Made by a program: the position numbers and the translations under genes. Shown piece after piece: positions 43,741 to 51,923 of a DNA stretch of 64,000 bases. Positions within the stretch are counted from its first letter, which is position 1. Each line of letters begins with the position of its first letter. The notes under the pieces were generated by a model. That model was not told where the DNA came from. It did not search any database and saw nothing but the letters and a program-made list of their open reading frames with translations. This stretch comes from Nannocystis exedens (GTDB lineage: Bacteria > Myxococcota_A > Polyangia > Nannocystales > Nannocystaceae), in contig NZ_NETK01000001.1 in NCBI RefSeq assembly GCF_002343915.1, positions 9,190,001 through 9,254,000 of the forward strand, read 5' to 3'.

Positions 43741-44781
43741 TCACGGCCGGAGCTCGAGCGCCTCGCTGTATCGCCCGCCGGCGAAATCATAGGTGACGAT
43801 CATCGGGGCCGCGTTGTGGAGGATCCGCCGGCCGCACTCGATCGCCACCGCCACGGGCGCCGCCGCGAAGATGTGGAGCCGCTCGAGCGCGGGGTGGCGC
43901 TGCTCGATCTGCCCGAGCACCGCGCGGTAGTGGCGGGCGAACTCCTCGAGCTGGGCCTCGCTGCGCACGGCGTCGAGCCGCGGCTCGGCGAGCGTGATCT
44001 CGTAGGTCGCGCGCCCGGCAGGCCGCAGCACGGCGTCGACGCGCTCGCGCTGGACGCGAGCGCTGGCCGACACGAGCACGGCGACGTCGCGCGCCGGCGG
44101 AGCTGCGGGATCGGCGACCACGAACCAGCGATCCAGCCCGGGCGCGTCGGGCTGCCAGCTCCAGCCCGCGGGCGCGCGGAGGCGCTGAAACACGCGGGCG
44201 TCGATCGTCTCCGACACGGCGTGCCCGAGCGCGACCAGCCACGGGATCGGGGCCAGGCCGAACAGCGACAGGTGGCAAGCGCCCGAGGGGAGCACGACGT
44301 CACGGAGGTGCTGCTGAACTCCGTGGCAGATCCGCAGATGGCCTTTCGACCAGGTCGATGGATCGCCGGCCCGGGGGTCGAGGTCGTGGAGGTCCAGCCT
44401 CAGCCGGCTGAGCGGAGTCGCGGCGCCGAGCGCCGCGCGCACCTGCTCCTCGTCGATCGCCGAGATCGGGCCGGCGATCGCGGCCTCGAGGGTGATGACA
44501 TGCGTCCTCTGGCCGACCGCAGCGGCGAAGAGGACGGCGACGGCGTCGATGTCGCTCGCCCGGCGCGGGCGCGCGGCCCGGAGCCGGGCGAAGAAGTCCG
44601 CATCGATGTACCCGGCCTGCTGCAGGGCCACGGCGACCTTGTAGAAGACCCGCTCCGGCGCCGCCTCGAAATTGACCTCATGCACGACCTGGGCGGCGTC
44701 GAGTTCGAGGTGAACGAATCGCTGCAGCCCGTCGGGCTGGAACAGGCTCTCCAGCAGCTTCACGAGGTCGATGAGCGCCAT
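43741..44781 (-). CDS. EAD1-SAVED protein, candidate CBASS receptor/adaptor
   Basis: A 346-residue protein. Residues about 1-75 (ALIDLVKLLESLFQPDGLQR, then VFYKVAVALQQAGYIDADFF and ARLRAARPRR) match effector-associated domain 1, a death-like adaptor domain of bacterial conflict systems. Residues about 85-346 form a SAVED domain with its two CARF-like halves: CHLSLFGLAPIPWLVALGHA and LHIFAAAPVAVAIECGRRIL followed by PMIVTYDFAGGRYSEALEL. SAVED binds cyclic oligonucleotides made by CD-NTases. Usually it is fused to a nuclease, TIR, protease or membrane domain; here no catalytic segment is visible. It may pass the signal by EAD1-EAD1 contact to an effector encoded elsewhere. It is transcribed toward Cap2. 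The ATG was taken as first Met before the EAD1 core. Confidence 0.8.
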   Translation of the reverse strand: MALIDLVKLLESLFQPDGLQRFVHLELDAAQVVHEVNFEAAPERVFYKVAVALQQAGYIDADFFARLRAARPRRASDIDAVAVLFAAAVGQRTHVITLEAAIAGPISAIDEEQVRAALGAATPLSRLRLDLHDLDPRAGDPSTWSKGHLRICHGVQQHLRDVVLPSGACHLSLFGLAPIPWLVALGHAVSETIDARVFQRLRAPAGWSWQPDAPGLDRWFVVADPAAPPARDVAVLVSASARVQRERVDAVLRPAGRATYEITLAEPRLDAVRSEAQLEEFARHYRAVLGQIEQRHPALERLHIFAAAPVAVAIECGRRILHNAAPMIVTYDFAGGRYSEALELRP

Positions 44782-45018
44782 GAGGTCGAGGTTCGTGAAG
44801 GGGGAGGCGAGGGTAGCGCGCGGAGCGGGCGGCCGTAAACGCCCGTCAGCCCGGCAGCAGCGCGGGCCGTGGCCGCACTCGTGGGGTCTGGAGCGACGGC
44901 CACGACCCGTGCGGCACGGTGCAGGAGGGTCTGCTGCCGGGCGCGAATTCATCGCCGACGAACGATCGCCGCGACGCGGCCGATCGACTCGCCGGAGGTC
45001 GGTACTTCACCGGCCGCC

Positions 45019-46554
45019 ATGACCTCCGCCCTCGTCCCGCGCCGCTCCCTCGCTCCGTTCGCCGCCGCGCTGCTCGCCGCGCTGCCGGCGAGCGCCGTCG
45101 CTCAGGCCCCCTCGCGCACCGGTCCTTCGGGACAGGTCACCTCCGAAGGCCCCGCGCCGGCGCCTGCGGTGGCGTCCACGACCGCGGCGGCGCCGGGCAC
45201 GGGCTCGACCGCGACGACCGCCGCCCGCTGCCAGGACGCGCGCGAGGTGGCGTGGATCCGCCGCTGCCGGCCCGAGCGCAACACCTTCGAGCTCGGCGCC
45301 TTCGCGGGAGTTTTTCTCACCGGCGGCAGCGCGCACGAGCTGTTCGACCCGCACCGCCAGCTGGCGTCGCTGCAGGACGGCGACCCCGACAGCGTGTTCT
45401 TCGAGCCGTACCGCGCGGCGGCGCCGCAGTTCGGCGGGCGCGTCGGCTTCTACCCGCTGGCGTTCCTCGGCGGCGAGGTCGAGGCGGCGGCCATGCCGAC
45501 GCGGATCGTCGTCGACGGCGAGCCGCGCGACCGCGCGATCCTCTTCAATTTCCGCGGCAACCTGATCGCGCAGCTGCCGTTCTGGCGCGTCGCCCCGTTC
45601 GCGCTGGTCGGCGGCGGCGGCCTCGGGACCACCGGCGCGCTCGGGCACGACATCGATCAGTCGGTCCACTTCGGCGGCGGGGTCAAGCTGTTCCTGTCGC
45701 ACCGCGCGCTGCTGCGGCTCGATGTCCGCGACGTGGTGGCGGCGCGGCGCCGGGTCGACGCGGGCGCGGTCAGTTACCCGGAGATCCAGCTCGGCGTGTC
45801 GGCGCTGCTCGGGCGCGAGTCGCCGGCGAAGCGCCCGGAGAAGGACAGCGACGGCGACGGCTTCCTCGACCGCGCCGACGCTTGCCCGTTCGAGCCCGGG
45901 ATCGCGCCGGACGGGTGCCCCGAGCGCGATCGCGACGGAGATGGCTTTTTGGACAGCGGCGACCTCTGCCCCGACGTCCCCGGGATCGCGCCGGACGGGT
46001 GCCCCGAGCGCGACCGCGACGGAGATGGCTTTTTGGACAGCCAGGACCGCTGCCCCGACGTCCCCGGGGTCGCGCCGGACGGGTGCCCGATCCCCGACAG
46101 CGACGGCGACGGGATCCTCGACGACGTCGATCCGTGCGTCCACGAGCCCGAGACCCGCAACGGCCTCAAGGACGACGACGGCTGCCCCGACGACCTCGAC
46201 CCGGTGCGGCCCATCATCGGCGTGATCCGCGGGATCTACTTCGACCTCGACAAGGACACGATCAAGCCGCGCTCGCGGCCGGTGCTCGACCGGGCGGTGC
46301 GGGTGCTGGCAGAGCACACCAGCCTGAAGATCGAGATCTCCGGCCACACCGACAGCACCGGCGGGCTGGCCTACAACCGCGACCTGTCGCGCCGCCGCGC
46401 GGAGGCGGTGCGCCGCTACCTCGTCGAGCACGGCATCGACGCCGATCGCATGACGACGCGCGGCGCCGGCCCCGACGAGCCGCTCGACACCAACCGCACG
46501 GCGGCGGGCCGGGCCAAAAATCGCCGGATCGAGTTCATGATCCTGGTGCAGTGA
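45019..46554 (+). CDS. OmpA family outer-membrane protein with thrombospondin type 3 repeats
   Basis: A 511-residue protein. Signal peptide ending near PASAVAQA (about 29), low-complexity Ala/Pro/Thr segment, then a beta-barrel-like domain at about 95-275 (FELGAFAGVFLTGG, LGGEVEAAAMPTRIV). Residues about 280-395 hold four Ca-binding thrombospondin 3-type repeats (DSDGDGFLDRADACP and similar). The C-terminal 110 residues are the OmpA peptidoglycan-binding domain with IYFDLDKDTIKPRSRPVLD and NRRIEFMI. It likely ties the outer membrane to the wall. A repeat half-site (GGGACAGGTC) is read in the low-complexity part. Confidence 0.9.
   Translation: MTSALVPRRSLAPFAAALLAALPASAVAQAPSRTGPSGQVTSEGPAPAPAVASTTAAAPGTGSTATTAARCQDAREVAWIRRCRPERNTFELGAFAGVFLTGGSAHELFDPHRQLASLQDGDPDSVFFEPYRAAAPQFGGRVGFYPLAFLGGEVEAAAMPTRIVVDGEPRDRAILFNFRGNLIAQLPFWRVAPFALVGGGGLGTTGALGHDIDQSVHFGGGVKLFLSHRALLRLDVRDVVAARRRVDAGAVSYPEIQLGVSALLGRESPAKRPEKDSDGDGFLDRADACPFEPGIAPDGCPERDRDGDGFLDSGDLCPDVPGIAPDGCPERDRDGDGFLDSQDRCPDVPGVAPDGCPIPDSDGDGILDDVDPCVHEPETRNGLKDDDGCPDDLDPVRPIIGVIRGIYFDLDKDTIKPRSRPVLDRAVRVLAEHTSLKIEISGHTDSTGGLAYNRDLSRRRAEAVRRYLVEHGIDADRMTTRGAGPDEPLDTNRTAAGRAKNRRIEFMILVQ
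45898..46149 (+). repeat. 84-bp tandem repeat coding for Ca-binding repeats
   Basis: Three units with 84-base period (starting near 45898, 45982 and 46066) encode 28 residues each (GIAPDGCPERDRDGDGFLDS). The first two are almost identical at DNA level, including the unusual TTTTTG codons for Phe-Leu, which indicates recent duplication or conversion. Confidence 0.75.
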
Positions 46555-46634
46555 TTGCTCGTGCAGCGTCCGTCGCAAGCCGGGCGCGAGAGGCACCGAC
46601 TGCGATGATTCGGCGCGGACGGGCGGATTTGAAG

Positions 46635-46656
46635 CACCTGTCCAGGAGGACAGGTG
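46635..46656 (+). terminator. CACCTGTCC/GGACAGGTG hairpin after the OmpA gene
   Basis: Nine-base perfect arms around AGGA, 80 bases after the OmpA stop and before the converging lipoprotein gene. A third half-site (GGTCCAGGTCCC) follows. It is the GGACAGG form of the dispersed palindromes. Confidence 0.65.
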
Positions 46657-46818
46657 GGTCCAGGTCCCGCCGGTTCGCGCGCGTAGGGCGGTTCTCGGCG
46701 CCCTACACGAGTTGCTCGCCGCTCGTCCGCGCGCCGCCACGAGCGGCGGCAGCGGGCCCCGGCGCTCCGCCGAGGCAGCGCTCGCTTGCCCCTGTGGAGC
46801 CGCCGGGCCGCCGGGCCG

Positions 46819-47607
46819 TCACCAGCTCGCGCCGAGGTGGTAGTAATTGCCGCCGACGACCTCCTCGCGGTACTTGGCGTCCGCGGTGCTCGTCGAGCGA
46901 TACGCGAGGCCGAAGTTGTTTTGAATGTTGCTGAGGGTGTAAAACGGCGAGCCCCAGACGCCGGCTGCGATCTGCATCCGCAGGCGCATCGTCGTCGCGG
47001 CGGTCCCGCTGATCAGGCACGCGATCAGGGCGCGCTGCTTCGAGCTGCCGCTCTCGATGGTGACGCCGTTGAAGTAGCCGGAGGTGGTCTGGTTGGTGCT
47101 GCCGAAGCCGCTGGACCAGTCGTCCCAGAAGTCCTCGAACTCGGTCGGCAGCTGGCACATCTCCGACGAATCGTCGATCTCGCGCCAGAGCTGCAGCTCG
47201 CGGGGGGCCGTCGGCACCCGCCCGTCGGCGGCCAGGCGGGCGTGGTCCTCGACCAGCGCCCGCGGCGCGGCCCCTGTCGGGGACAGCGCGAGGAAGACCT
47301 CGAGCGGCGACGCGTCGGCGGCGTCGAACAGGGCCAGGGCGCGGCGACCCTCGGGCCCGATCGCCACCACCCCGATCGTGGGTTCGCCGGTGATCTCCGA
47401 CTCGTCGAGGAACTCGATCTTTCCCGGGGCGTCGCTGTCGATCGCCGCGATCACCGGATTGTCGGCCTCGACGAAGTCGTCGTCCTCGTCGGCGAGCGGC
47501 TGCAGCCATTCGGTGCGCTCGGCGCTCTCGGGCGCGGCGGGATCACAGCCGGCCATCGAGGCGGCGAGGACGGCGAATGCGGGGAGAATCAACGTATGGA
47601 CATTCAT
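46819..47607 (-). CDS. secreted lipoprotein, paralogue of the one at 18.8 kb
   Basis: A 262-residue lipoprotein with lipobox SMAGCD (Cys near 21), an acidic linker, then ASPLEVFLALSPTGAAPRAL, shared with the 18817 gene product. The C-terminal half differs in detail but is again Thr/Asn/Tyr-rich (NQTTSGYFNGVTIESGSS) and ends YYHLGASW. The family is unknown. AGGAG about 11 bases before the ATG supports the start. A CTGTCGGGGACAG palindrome at 47274 is read in frame. It converges on the OmpA gene and diverges from the pseudokinase gene. Confidence 0.75.
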   Translation of the reverse strand: MNVHTLILPAFAVLAASMAGCDPAAPESAERTEWLQPLADEDDDFVEADNPVIAAIDSDAPGKIEFLDESEITGEPTIGVVAIGPEGRRALALFDAADASPLEVFLALSPTGAAPRALVEDHARLAADGRVPTAPRELQLWREIDDSSEMCQLPTEFEDFWDDWSSGFGSTNQTTSGYFNGVTIESGSSKQRALIACLISGTAATTMRLRMQIAAGVWGSPFYTLSNIQNNFGLAYRSTSTADAKYREEVVGGNYYHLGASW

Positions 47608-47704
47608 CACGATCGCGACTCCTGGTGGGCGACGCGTCGATGCGCACTCGGGGGCTCCGGGGCGCATCACGCTGTCTCACCGCGGGTCGTGACCGCCGCG
47701 CCGG

Positions 47705-47726
47705 GGAGGTTCACGCGAATCGTCGG
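47705..47726 (+). repeat. left arm of a 22-bp inverted repeat around the pseudokinase gene
   Basis: GGAGGTTCACGCG-ATCG-CGG pattern; matches the reverse complement of 50157-50178 at 20 of 22 positions. The pair encloses the pseudokinase gene and its promoter and nothing else. Confidence 0.5.
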
Positions 47727-47778
47727 CCCGGTCGCGGGCCGGATCCGCGCGCCCGTGTCGGGCCGGCGGCTCGCGCGG

Positions 47779-47784
47779 TACGAT
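47779..47784 (+). promoter_or_regulatory. TACGAT -10 box, start-proximal
   Basis: Ends 7 bases before a GTG and 10 bases before the ATG of the pseudokinase gene. No ribosome site is visible. Confidence 0.45.
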
Positions 47785-47794
47785 GGCCACGGTG

Positions 47795-50146
47795 ATGGCG
47801 AACGCGGTCATCCCCGGGCCCCCGGTCGAGGACGCAGTGTCGGCTCGCTTCGTCGCGCCGCGGCCGCTGGTCATCGGCGACGTCGGGCCGGTCGACGTCG
47901 CGTTCGATCGGACCCTCGGGCGGCAGGTCGCGTTGCGCGAGCCGAGACTCGCCGGCCCGGCGCAGCTCCGCGAAGTACAGGCGCAGGCCGGGCTCGCGCA
48001 CCCCGGGGTCGCGCGGATCTTCGAGGTGGTCCGGACCGACGGGCGGATGCTCGTCGTGATGGAGTGGATCCGCGGCGACACGCTGCGAGCATGGCGAGCG
48101 TCGCAGGCGCGGCCGCGCTGGCGAGCGGTGCTCGAGCACTTCGTCGCGGCCGGCGAGGGGCTCGCGGCGGCGCATGCCGTGGGCCTGATTCACGGCGCGT
48201 TCGGCCTCGACAGCGCGGTCGTCGACGCGTCCGGGCGCGTCCGGGTGCTCGCCTGCGCCGCGGCGCTGCGCGAGGACGCGGAGGACGAGGCGGACAGGGT
48301 GGCGACGCCGGCGGACGACGTGCGAGGGCTGTGCGCGGCGCTGGCGGAGGCGCTGGGCGGCGTGCGGGCGCCGGGGTGGCTGCGGCGGATCGCCGCGCGC
48401 GGGCAGGAGCCGGCGCCGCCGTGGGGGTCGATGGCAGCGCTGCTCGCGGCGCTGCGGGCCGCGCGGGCGCGACGGCGGAGACTCGTGGTGGCGGCCCTGG
48501 GCGCCGCGATCGCCGGCGGCGCGATCGGGCTGACGCGGAACCTGACGAGCGACTCGGGCCGCTGCGACGCCGCGACGACGGCGTTGGTGGGGATCTGGGA
48601 CGACGCGCGCCGGGAGGAGGTCCGGCGCGCGCTGCTCGGCAGCGGCGCGGGGGCGGCCGAAGCGGTGTGGCCGCGGGTCCGCGCGCGCCTCGACGCCTAT
48701 GCGGCCGGGTGGAGCCGGGCGTACGCCGAGGTCTGCGCTGCGGGCGAGCGCGGCGACGCCGAGCGCCTGGTCGACCGGTCGATGGCCTGCCTGGGCCGCC
48801 GCCGCGCCTCGCTGGCGGCGCTGGTCGACGTGCTCGGCCAGGCCGACGCGGCGACGGCCCTCAAGGCGAGCGCGGCGGCCGAGGCCTTGCCCTCGGTGGC
48901 CGCCTGCACCGATGTCGCGGCCCTGCGAGCCGCGGCCCCGCCGCCCGACGATCCGGCGCGGGCGGAGGCGGTGGAGCGGCTGCGCGAGCAGCTCGCGCGG
49001 GGGCAAGCGCTCGCGGACGCGGGCCAGTCGGCGGCCGGGCTGGCGCGGGTCGAGTCGGTGCTGGCCGCGGCCCAGCCGCTGGGATACGAGCCGCTGGTGG
49101 CAGAGGCGAAGCTGCAGAAGGGGCGGATGCTGATCGACGCGTGGCGCGTCGACGAGGCCGCGGAGGCGCTGTCCGACGCGGTCTGGGCGGCCCTGCCGAC
49201 GCGGCTCGACGACATCGCCGCGGAGGCGCTGGCGCGGCGGATCTACGCGCTGCGGGCGGTGCCGGCCCGGCGACCGGAGCTGCACGCCGACGTCGCGCTC
49301 GTCGAGGCGCTGACGGCCCGGCTCGGGCCGCACGGGCGGTGGATCGAGGGCGAGCTGCGCAACAACCTCGGCACGCTGTACACCGCCGAGGGACGGCCCG
49401 AGCTGGCCCAGCGGGCCTTCGAGCGGGCGCTGGCGATCAAGGCCGAGGTGTTCGGCGCGGACCACCCGCAGTACGCCCACTCGCTGAACAACCTCGGCTC
49501 GGTGCTCCTCGCCCAGGGCCGGCTCGAGGCGGCGCGAGCCCACTTCGAACGGGCGACGGCGCTGCTGCGCGCGGCCTTCGGACCGCACCACCCGCAGGTC
49601 GCGCTCGGCCTCAACAACATCGCCGCGACGTACATTCAGGCGGGCGACTGGGCGGGGGCGGAGCCGTACGTCGAGGCCTACTACGAGGCGCTGGCGAGCG
49701 CCTTCCCGGACGGGGCCGAGCTGGTGTGGCCGCGGCTGCTCGTCGCCCGCCTCCATCAGGAGCAGGGGCGCTTCGCCGCCGCACGGGCGCACGCCGACGC
49801 GGCGCGGTCGCTCGCCGTGCGGCGCGGCGACGCGATCGGCGTGGTCCGCACGGAGGTCGCGCGCGCGCACCTCGAGCTCGCGGCCGGGGCCGTCGACGTG
49901 GCCGACGCGATCTTCCGCGGGATCGTCGCGCGGCCGGGCGCGCTGCAGGTCGACGACGATCTGCGGTTGACCGCCCTGCGCTTCGCGCTCGCCAGGGCGC
50001 TGTGGGACCGACCTGCCGAGCGCTCGCGGGCCCTGGAGCTGGCGGCGACCGCCGCGTCGAGCTTCCGCGCCTACGCGCCCTACACGGCGGCCGAACTGGC
50101 GGAGGTCGAGGCGTGGCGACGCGCACACGAAGTCGTCGCGCGGTGA
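47795..50146 (+). CDS. pseudokinase-TPR membrane protein
   Basis: A 783-residue protein built like the TPR-type Ser/Thr kinases but with a ruined active site. The Gly loop is missing (LVIGDVGPVDVAFDRTLGRQ), the VAIK Lys is Arg48 (VALREP), HRDxKxxN reads HGAFGLDS at 133-140, and DFG reads LACAA near 152. The activation segment and APE motif are gone. The rest of the fold is recognisable (WIRGDTLRAW, GEGLAAAHAVGLIH). A membrane helix follows at about 232-250 (LVVAALGAAIAGGAIGL). Residues about 270-780 hold TPR repeats, clearest in NNLGTLYTAEGRPELAQRAF and NNLGSVLLAQGRLEAARAHF. It probably acts as scaffold or regulator of neighbouring kinases. Confidence 0.85.
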   Translation: MANAVIPGPPVEDAVSARFVAPRPLVIGDVGPVDVAFDRTLGRQVALREPRLAGPAQLREVQAQAGLAHPGVARIFEVVRTDGRMLVVMEWIRGDTLRAWRASQARPRWRAVLEHFVAAGEGLAAAHAVGLIHGAFGLDSAVVDASGRVRVLACAAALREDAEDEADRVATPADDVRGLCAALAEALGGVRAPGWLRRIAARGQEPAPPWGSMAALLAALRAARARRRRLVVAALGAAIAGGAIGLTRNLTSDSGRCDAATTALVGIWDDARREEVRRALLGSGAGAAEAVWPRVRARLDAYAAGWSRAYAEVCAAGERGDAERLVDRSMACLGRRRASLAALVDVLGQADAATALKASAAAEALPSVAACTDVAALRAAAPPPDDPARAEAVERLREQLARGQALADAGQSAAGLARVESVLAAAQPLGYEPLVAEAKLQKGRMLIDAWRVDEAAEALSDAVWAALPTRLDDIAAEALARRIYALRAVPARRPELHADVALVEALTARLGPHGRWIEGELRNNLGTLYTAEGRPELAQRAFERALAIKAEVFGADHPQYAHSLNNLGSVLLAQGRLEAARAHFERATALLRAAFGPHHPQVALGLNNIAATYIQAGDWAGAEPYVEAYYEALASAFPDGAELVWPRLLVARLHQEQGRFAAARAHADAARSLAVRRGDAIGVVRTEVARAHLELAAGAVDVADAIFRGIVARPGALQVDDDLRLTALRFALARALWDRPAERSRALELAATAASSFRAYAPYTAAELAEVEAWRRAHEVVAR

Positions 50147-50156
50147 CGCGTTCGCA

Positions 50157-50178
50157 CCGGCGATCCGCGTGAACCTCC
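50157..50178 (-). repeat. right arm of the inverted repeat around the pseudokinase gene
   Basis: Reverse complement of the 47705 arm with two mismatches, 11 bases after the pseudokinase stop and 30 bases before the ADYC gene start. Confidence 0.5.
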
Positions 50179-50208
50179 GGGGCCCGAGCGGCACTACCGG
50201 CGCTGACG

Positions 50209-51180
50209 ATGCCTTCCTTCGACCGAACCTCTTCCCTTGCTCACCTCACCGATTTTACCGCGCGGCTGTCCGCGCTCGCGGTCGGCCTTGGCCTCGCCGT
50301 CGCGTGCGACCGCGACGACCTCGTGTCCGCAAATGGCGCCGACGCCGTCGAGTTCCGCACCTGCTTGCCAGGGAGCTGTCAGCCCGGCTGCATCTGCCCC
50401 GGCAACGGCTCGATCTTGACGATGGGGTCGTACAGCGCGATCGACCTGAATGGGCAGTTCTTCGAGAACGCGATACTTCAGGGCATGACGCTGGAGGGAT
50501 CGGCCGTGACGAACTTCAGCGCCCCGGCCGGGATGCCCCAGGGGACGCACCAGGGGGTCCTCAAGTCGGGCGAGGATCTGATCGGCATGAAGTTCTTCAT
50601 CACCGAGGGCGAACGCCGTCGGACCTTCCAGCTGGTCTTTGTGGACGAGGACGACAGCGAATTGCCGGCGCACCGGGTCATGTTCAACGAGATCGACGTC
50701 GGGCCGATGTGCTGGACCGAGGAGGGCGAGGCGGACTGGGTCTCGCTGATCGAGGATGTCTGGTGGGACCCGAGCGGCGCTCGGAACGAGCGCCCGAACA
50801 CCCTGACCTTCGCCTGCAACCGCGGAGCGATCGCCAAGGCGATCCACGCCTGGACGTACAACGTCTACCATGACGCGATCGTCCCGTACCACCAGGCGGC
50901 GGTGCGGATGATCCGGGCCGACTACTGCGGCGACGGCGAGGCCTTCACCGAGGCCGGCACCATGATCTCGTGGTCCGACACGCTGTTCCACCCCGACAAC
51001 GGCTTCGGCCCGATCGAGGCGGTGTGGGACGAGCACGGCGCGGTCTGTCTCAACACGCCGCGTTTGGTCCCGCGCGCGGACGTCGAGGCGCACTGCGGGC
51101 CGATCCCGACGTGCGCCGGGGTCGACGAGCTGGCCGACATCGACGCGCTCGGCGGCCTCGTGCTCAGCCGCGCCCCCTGA
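50209..51180 (+). CDS. ADYC domain lipoprotein
   Basis: A 323-residue secreted protein. The leader ends at GLAVACDRDD (lipobox Cys near 33), followed by a Cys-rich stretch (CLPGSCQPGCICPGNG). The second half has AIHAWTYNVYHDAIVPYHQA and then MIRADYCGDGEAFT, the ADYC signature of a family found almost only in myxobacteria, and ends with a pair of conserved Cys (VEAHCGPIPTCAG). Function unknown. The ATG gives the complete leader; no Shine-Dalgarno is visible. Confidence 0.85.
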   Translation: MPSFDRTSSLAHLTDFTARLSALAVGLGLAVACDRDDLVSANGADAVEFRTCLPGSCQPGCICPGNGSILTMGSYSAIDLNGQFFENAILQGMTLEGSAVTNFSAPAGMPQGTHQGVLKSGEDLIGMKFFITEGERRRTFQLVFVDEDDSELPAHRVMFNEIDVGPMCWTEEGEADWVSLIEDVWWDPSGARNERPNTLTFACNRGAIAKAIHAWTYNVYHDAIVPYHQAAVRMIRADYCGDGEAFTEAGTMISWSDTLFHPDNGFGPIEAVWDEHGAVCLNTPRLVPRADVEAHCGPIPTCAGVDELADIDALGGLVLSRAP

Positions 51181-51288
51181 GCCGCGCGGCAGGCTCCACG
51201 TGGCCACCGGGCGCGAGTGTTCGACGGCGGTCCGATGCCGGGCGACCTCCAGGAGCTGCCCGCCGTGGACAGGTCCCGCGGCGCTCGC

Positions 51289-51294
51289 TAGGCT
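51289..51294 (+). promoter_or_regulatory. TAGGCT -10 box, start-proximal
   Basis: Ends 6 bases before the sigma factor ATG. A GGACAGGTCC half element lies just upstream at 51268-51277, so it could overlap the promoter region. Confidence 0.55.
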
Positions 51295-51300
51295 CCCGGC

Positions 51301-51912
51301 ATGGCCACCGATAGCGAGCTGTTCGCAGCCTGGCAGGCCGGCGACGCCGAGGCGGGGGATGAGCTGGTCGGCCGTCACTTCGCGGCCGTGGCCCGGTTCT
51401 TCCGCAACAAGGTCGCGACCGGCGGCGAGGACCTCATTCAACACACCTTCCTCGGCTGCCTCGAGGCCCGGGCGCGCTTCCGCCAGGAGTCGAGCTTCCG
51501 CACCTTCCTGTTCTCCATCGCGCGCAACGTCCTGCTGGCGCACCTGCGGACGCTCCGACGCGCCCACGACCGGCAGGTCGACTTCGGGGTCAGCTCGCTG
51601 TTCGACCTCGACCCGTCGCCGAGCCAGATCGTCGCGCGCGAGCAGGAGCAACAGCTGCTGCTCGACGCGCTGCGTCGGCTCCCGGTCGATCTCCAGCTCG
51701 CGCTCGAGCTGTTCTACTGGGAGGGGCTGCCGCTCGCCGAGCTCGCGCAGGTGCTCGAGGTGCCGCCGGGCACCGTCAAGAGCCGGCTGTTCCGCGCCCG
51801 CCAGCAGCTGAAGGAGCAGCTCGAGCAGCTCGCGCGCACGCCCGCGCTGCTGCGGGACACGCTCGAGCGGATCGACGCGCTCGATCGTGCGGCCGCCGAA
51901 CGTGGCGCCTGA
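51301..51912 (+). CDS. ECF-type RNA polymerase sigma factor paired with a kinase
   Basis: A 203-residue sigma-70 family protein. Region 2: ELVGRHFAAVARFFRNKVAT and DLIQHTFLGCLEARARFRQE; region 4: LRRLPVDLQLALELFYWEG and EVPPGTVKSRLFRARQQL. It is a paralogue of the factor at 31428 and likewise lies in front of a kinase gene, here after 11 bases. The last 25 residues (LARTPALLRDTLERIDALDR) extend past region 4. The pairing suggests that the kinase controls the sigma factor in place of an anti-sigma factor. Confidence 0.9.
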   Translation: MATDSELFAAWQAGDAEAGDELVGRHFAAVARFFRNKVATGGEDLIQHTFLGCLEARARFRQESSFRTFLFSIARNVLLAHLRTLRRAHDRQVDFGVSSLFDLDPSPSQIVAREQEQQLLLDALRRLPVDLQLALELFYWEGLPLAELAQVLEVPPGTVKSRLFRARQQLKEQLEQLARTPALLRDTLERIDALDRAAAERGA

Positions 51913-51923
51913 GCCCGCCTCCC

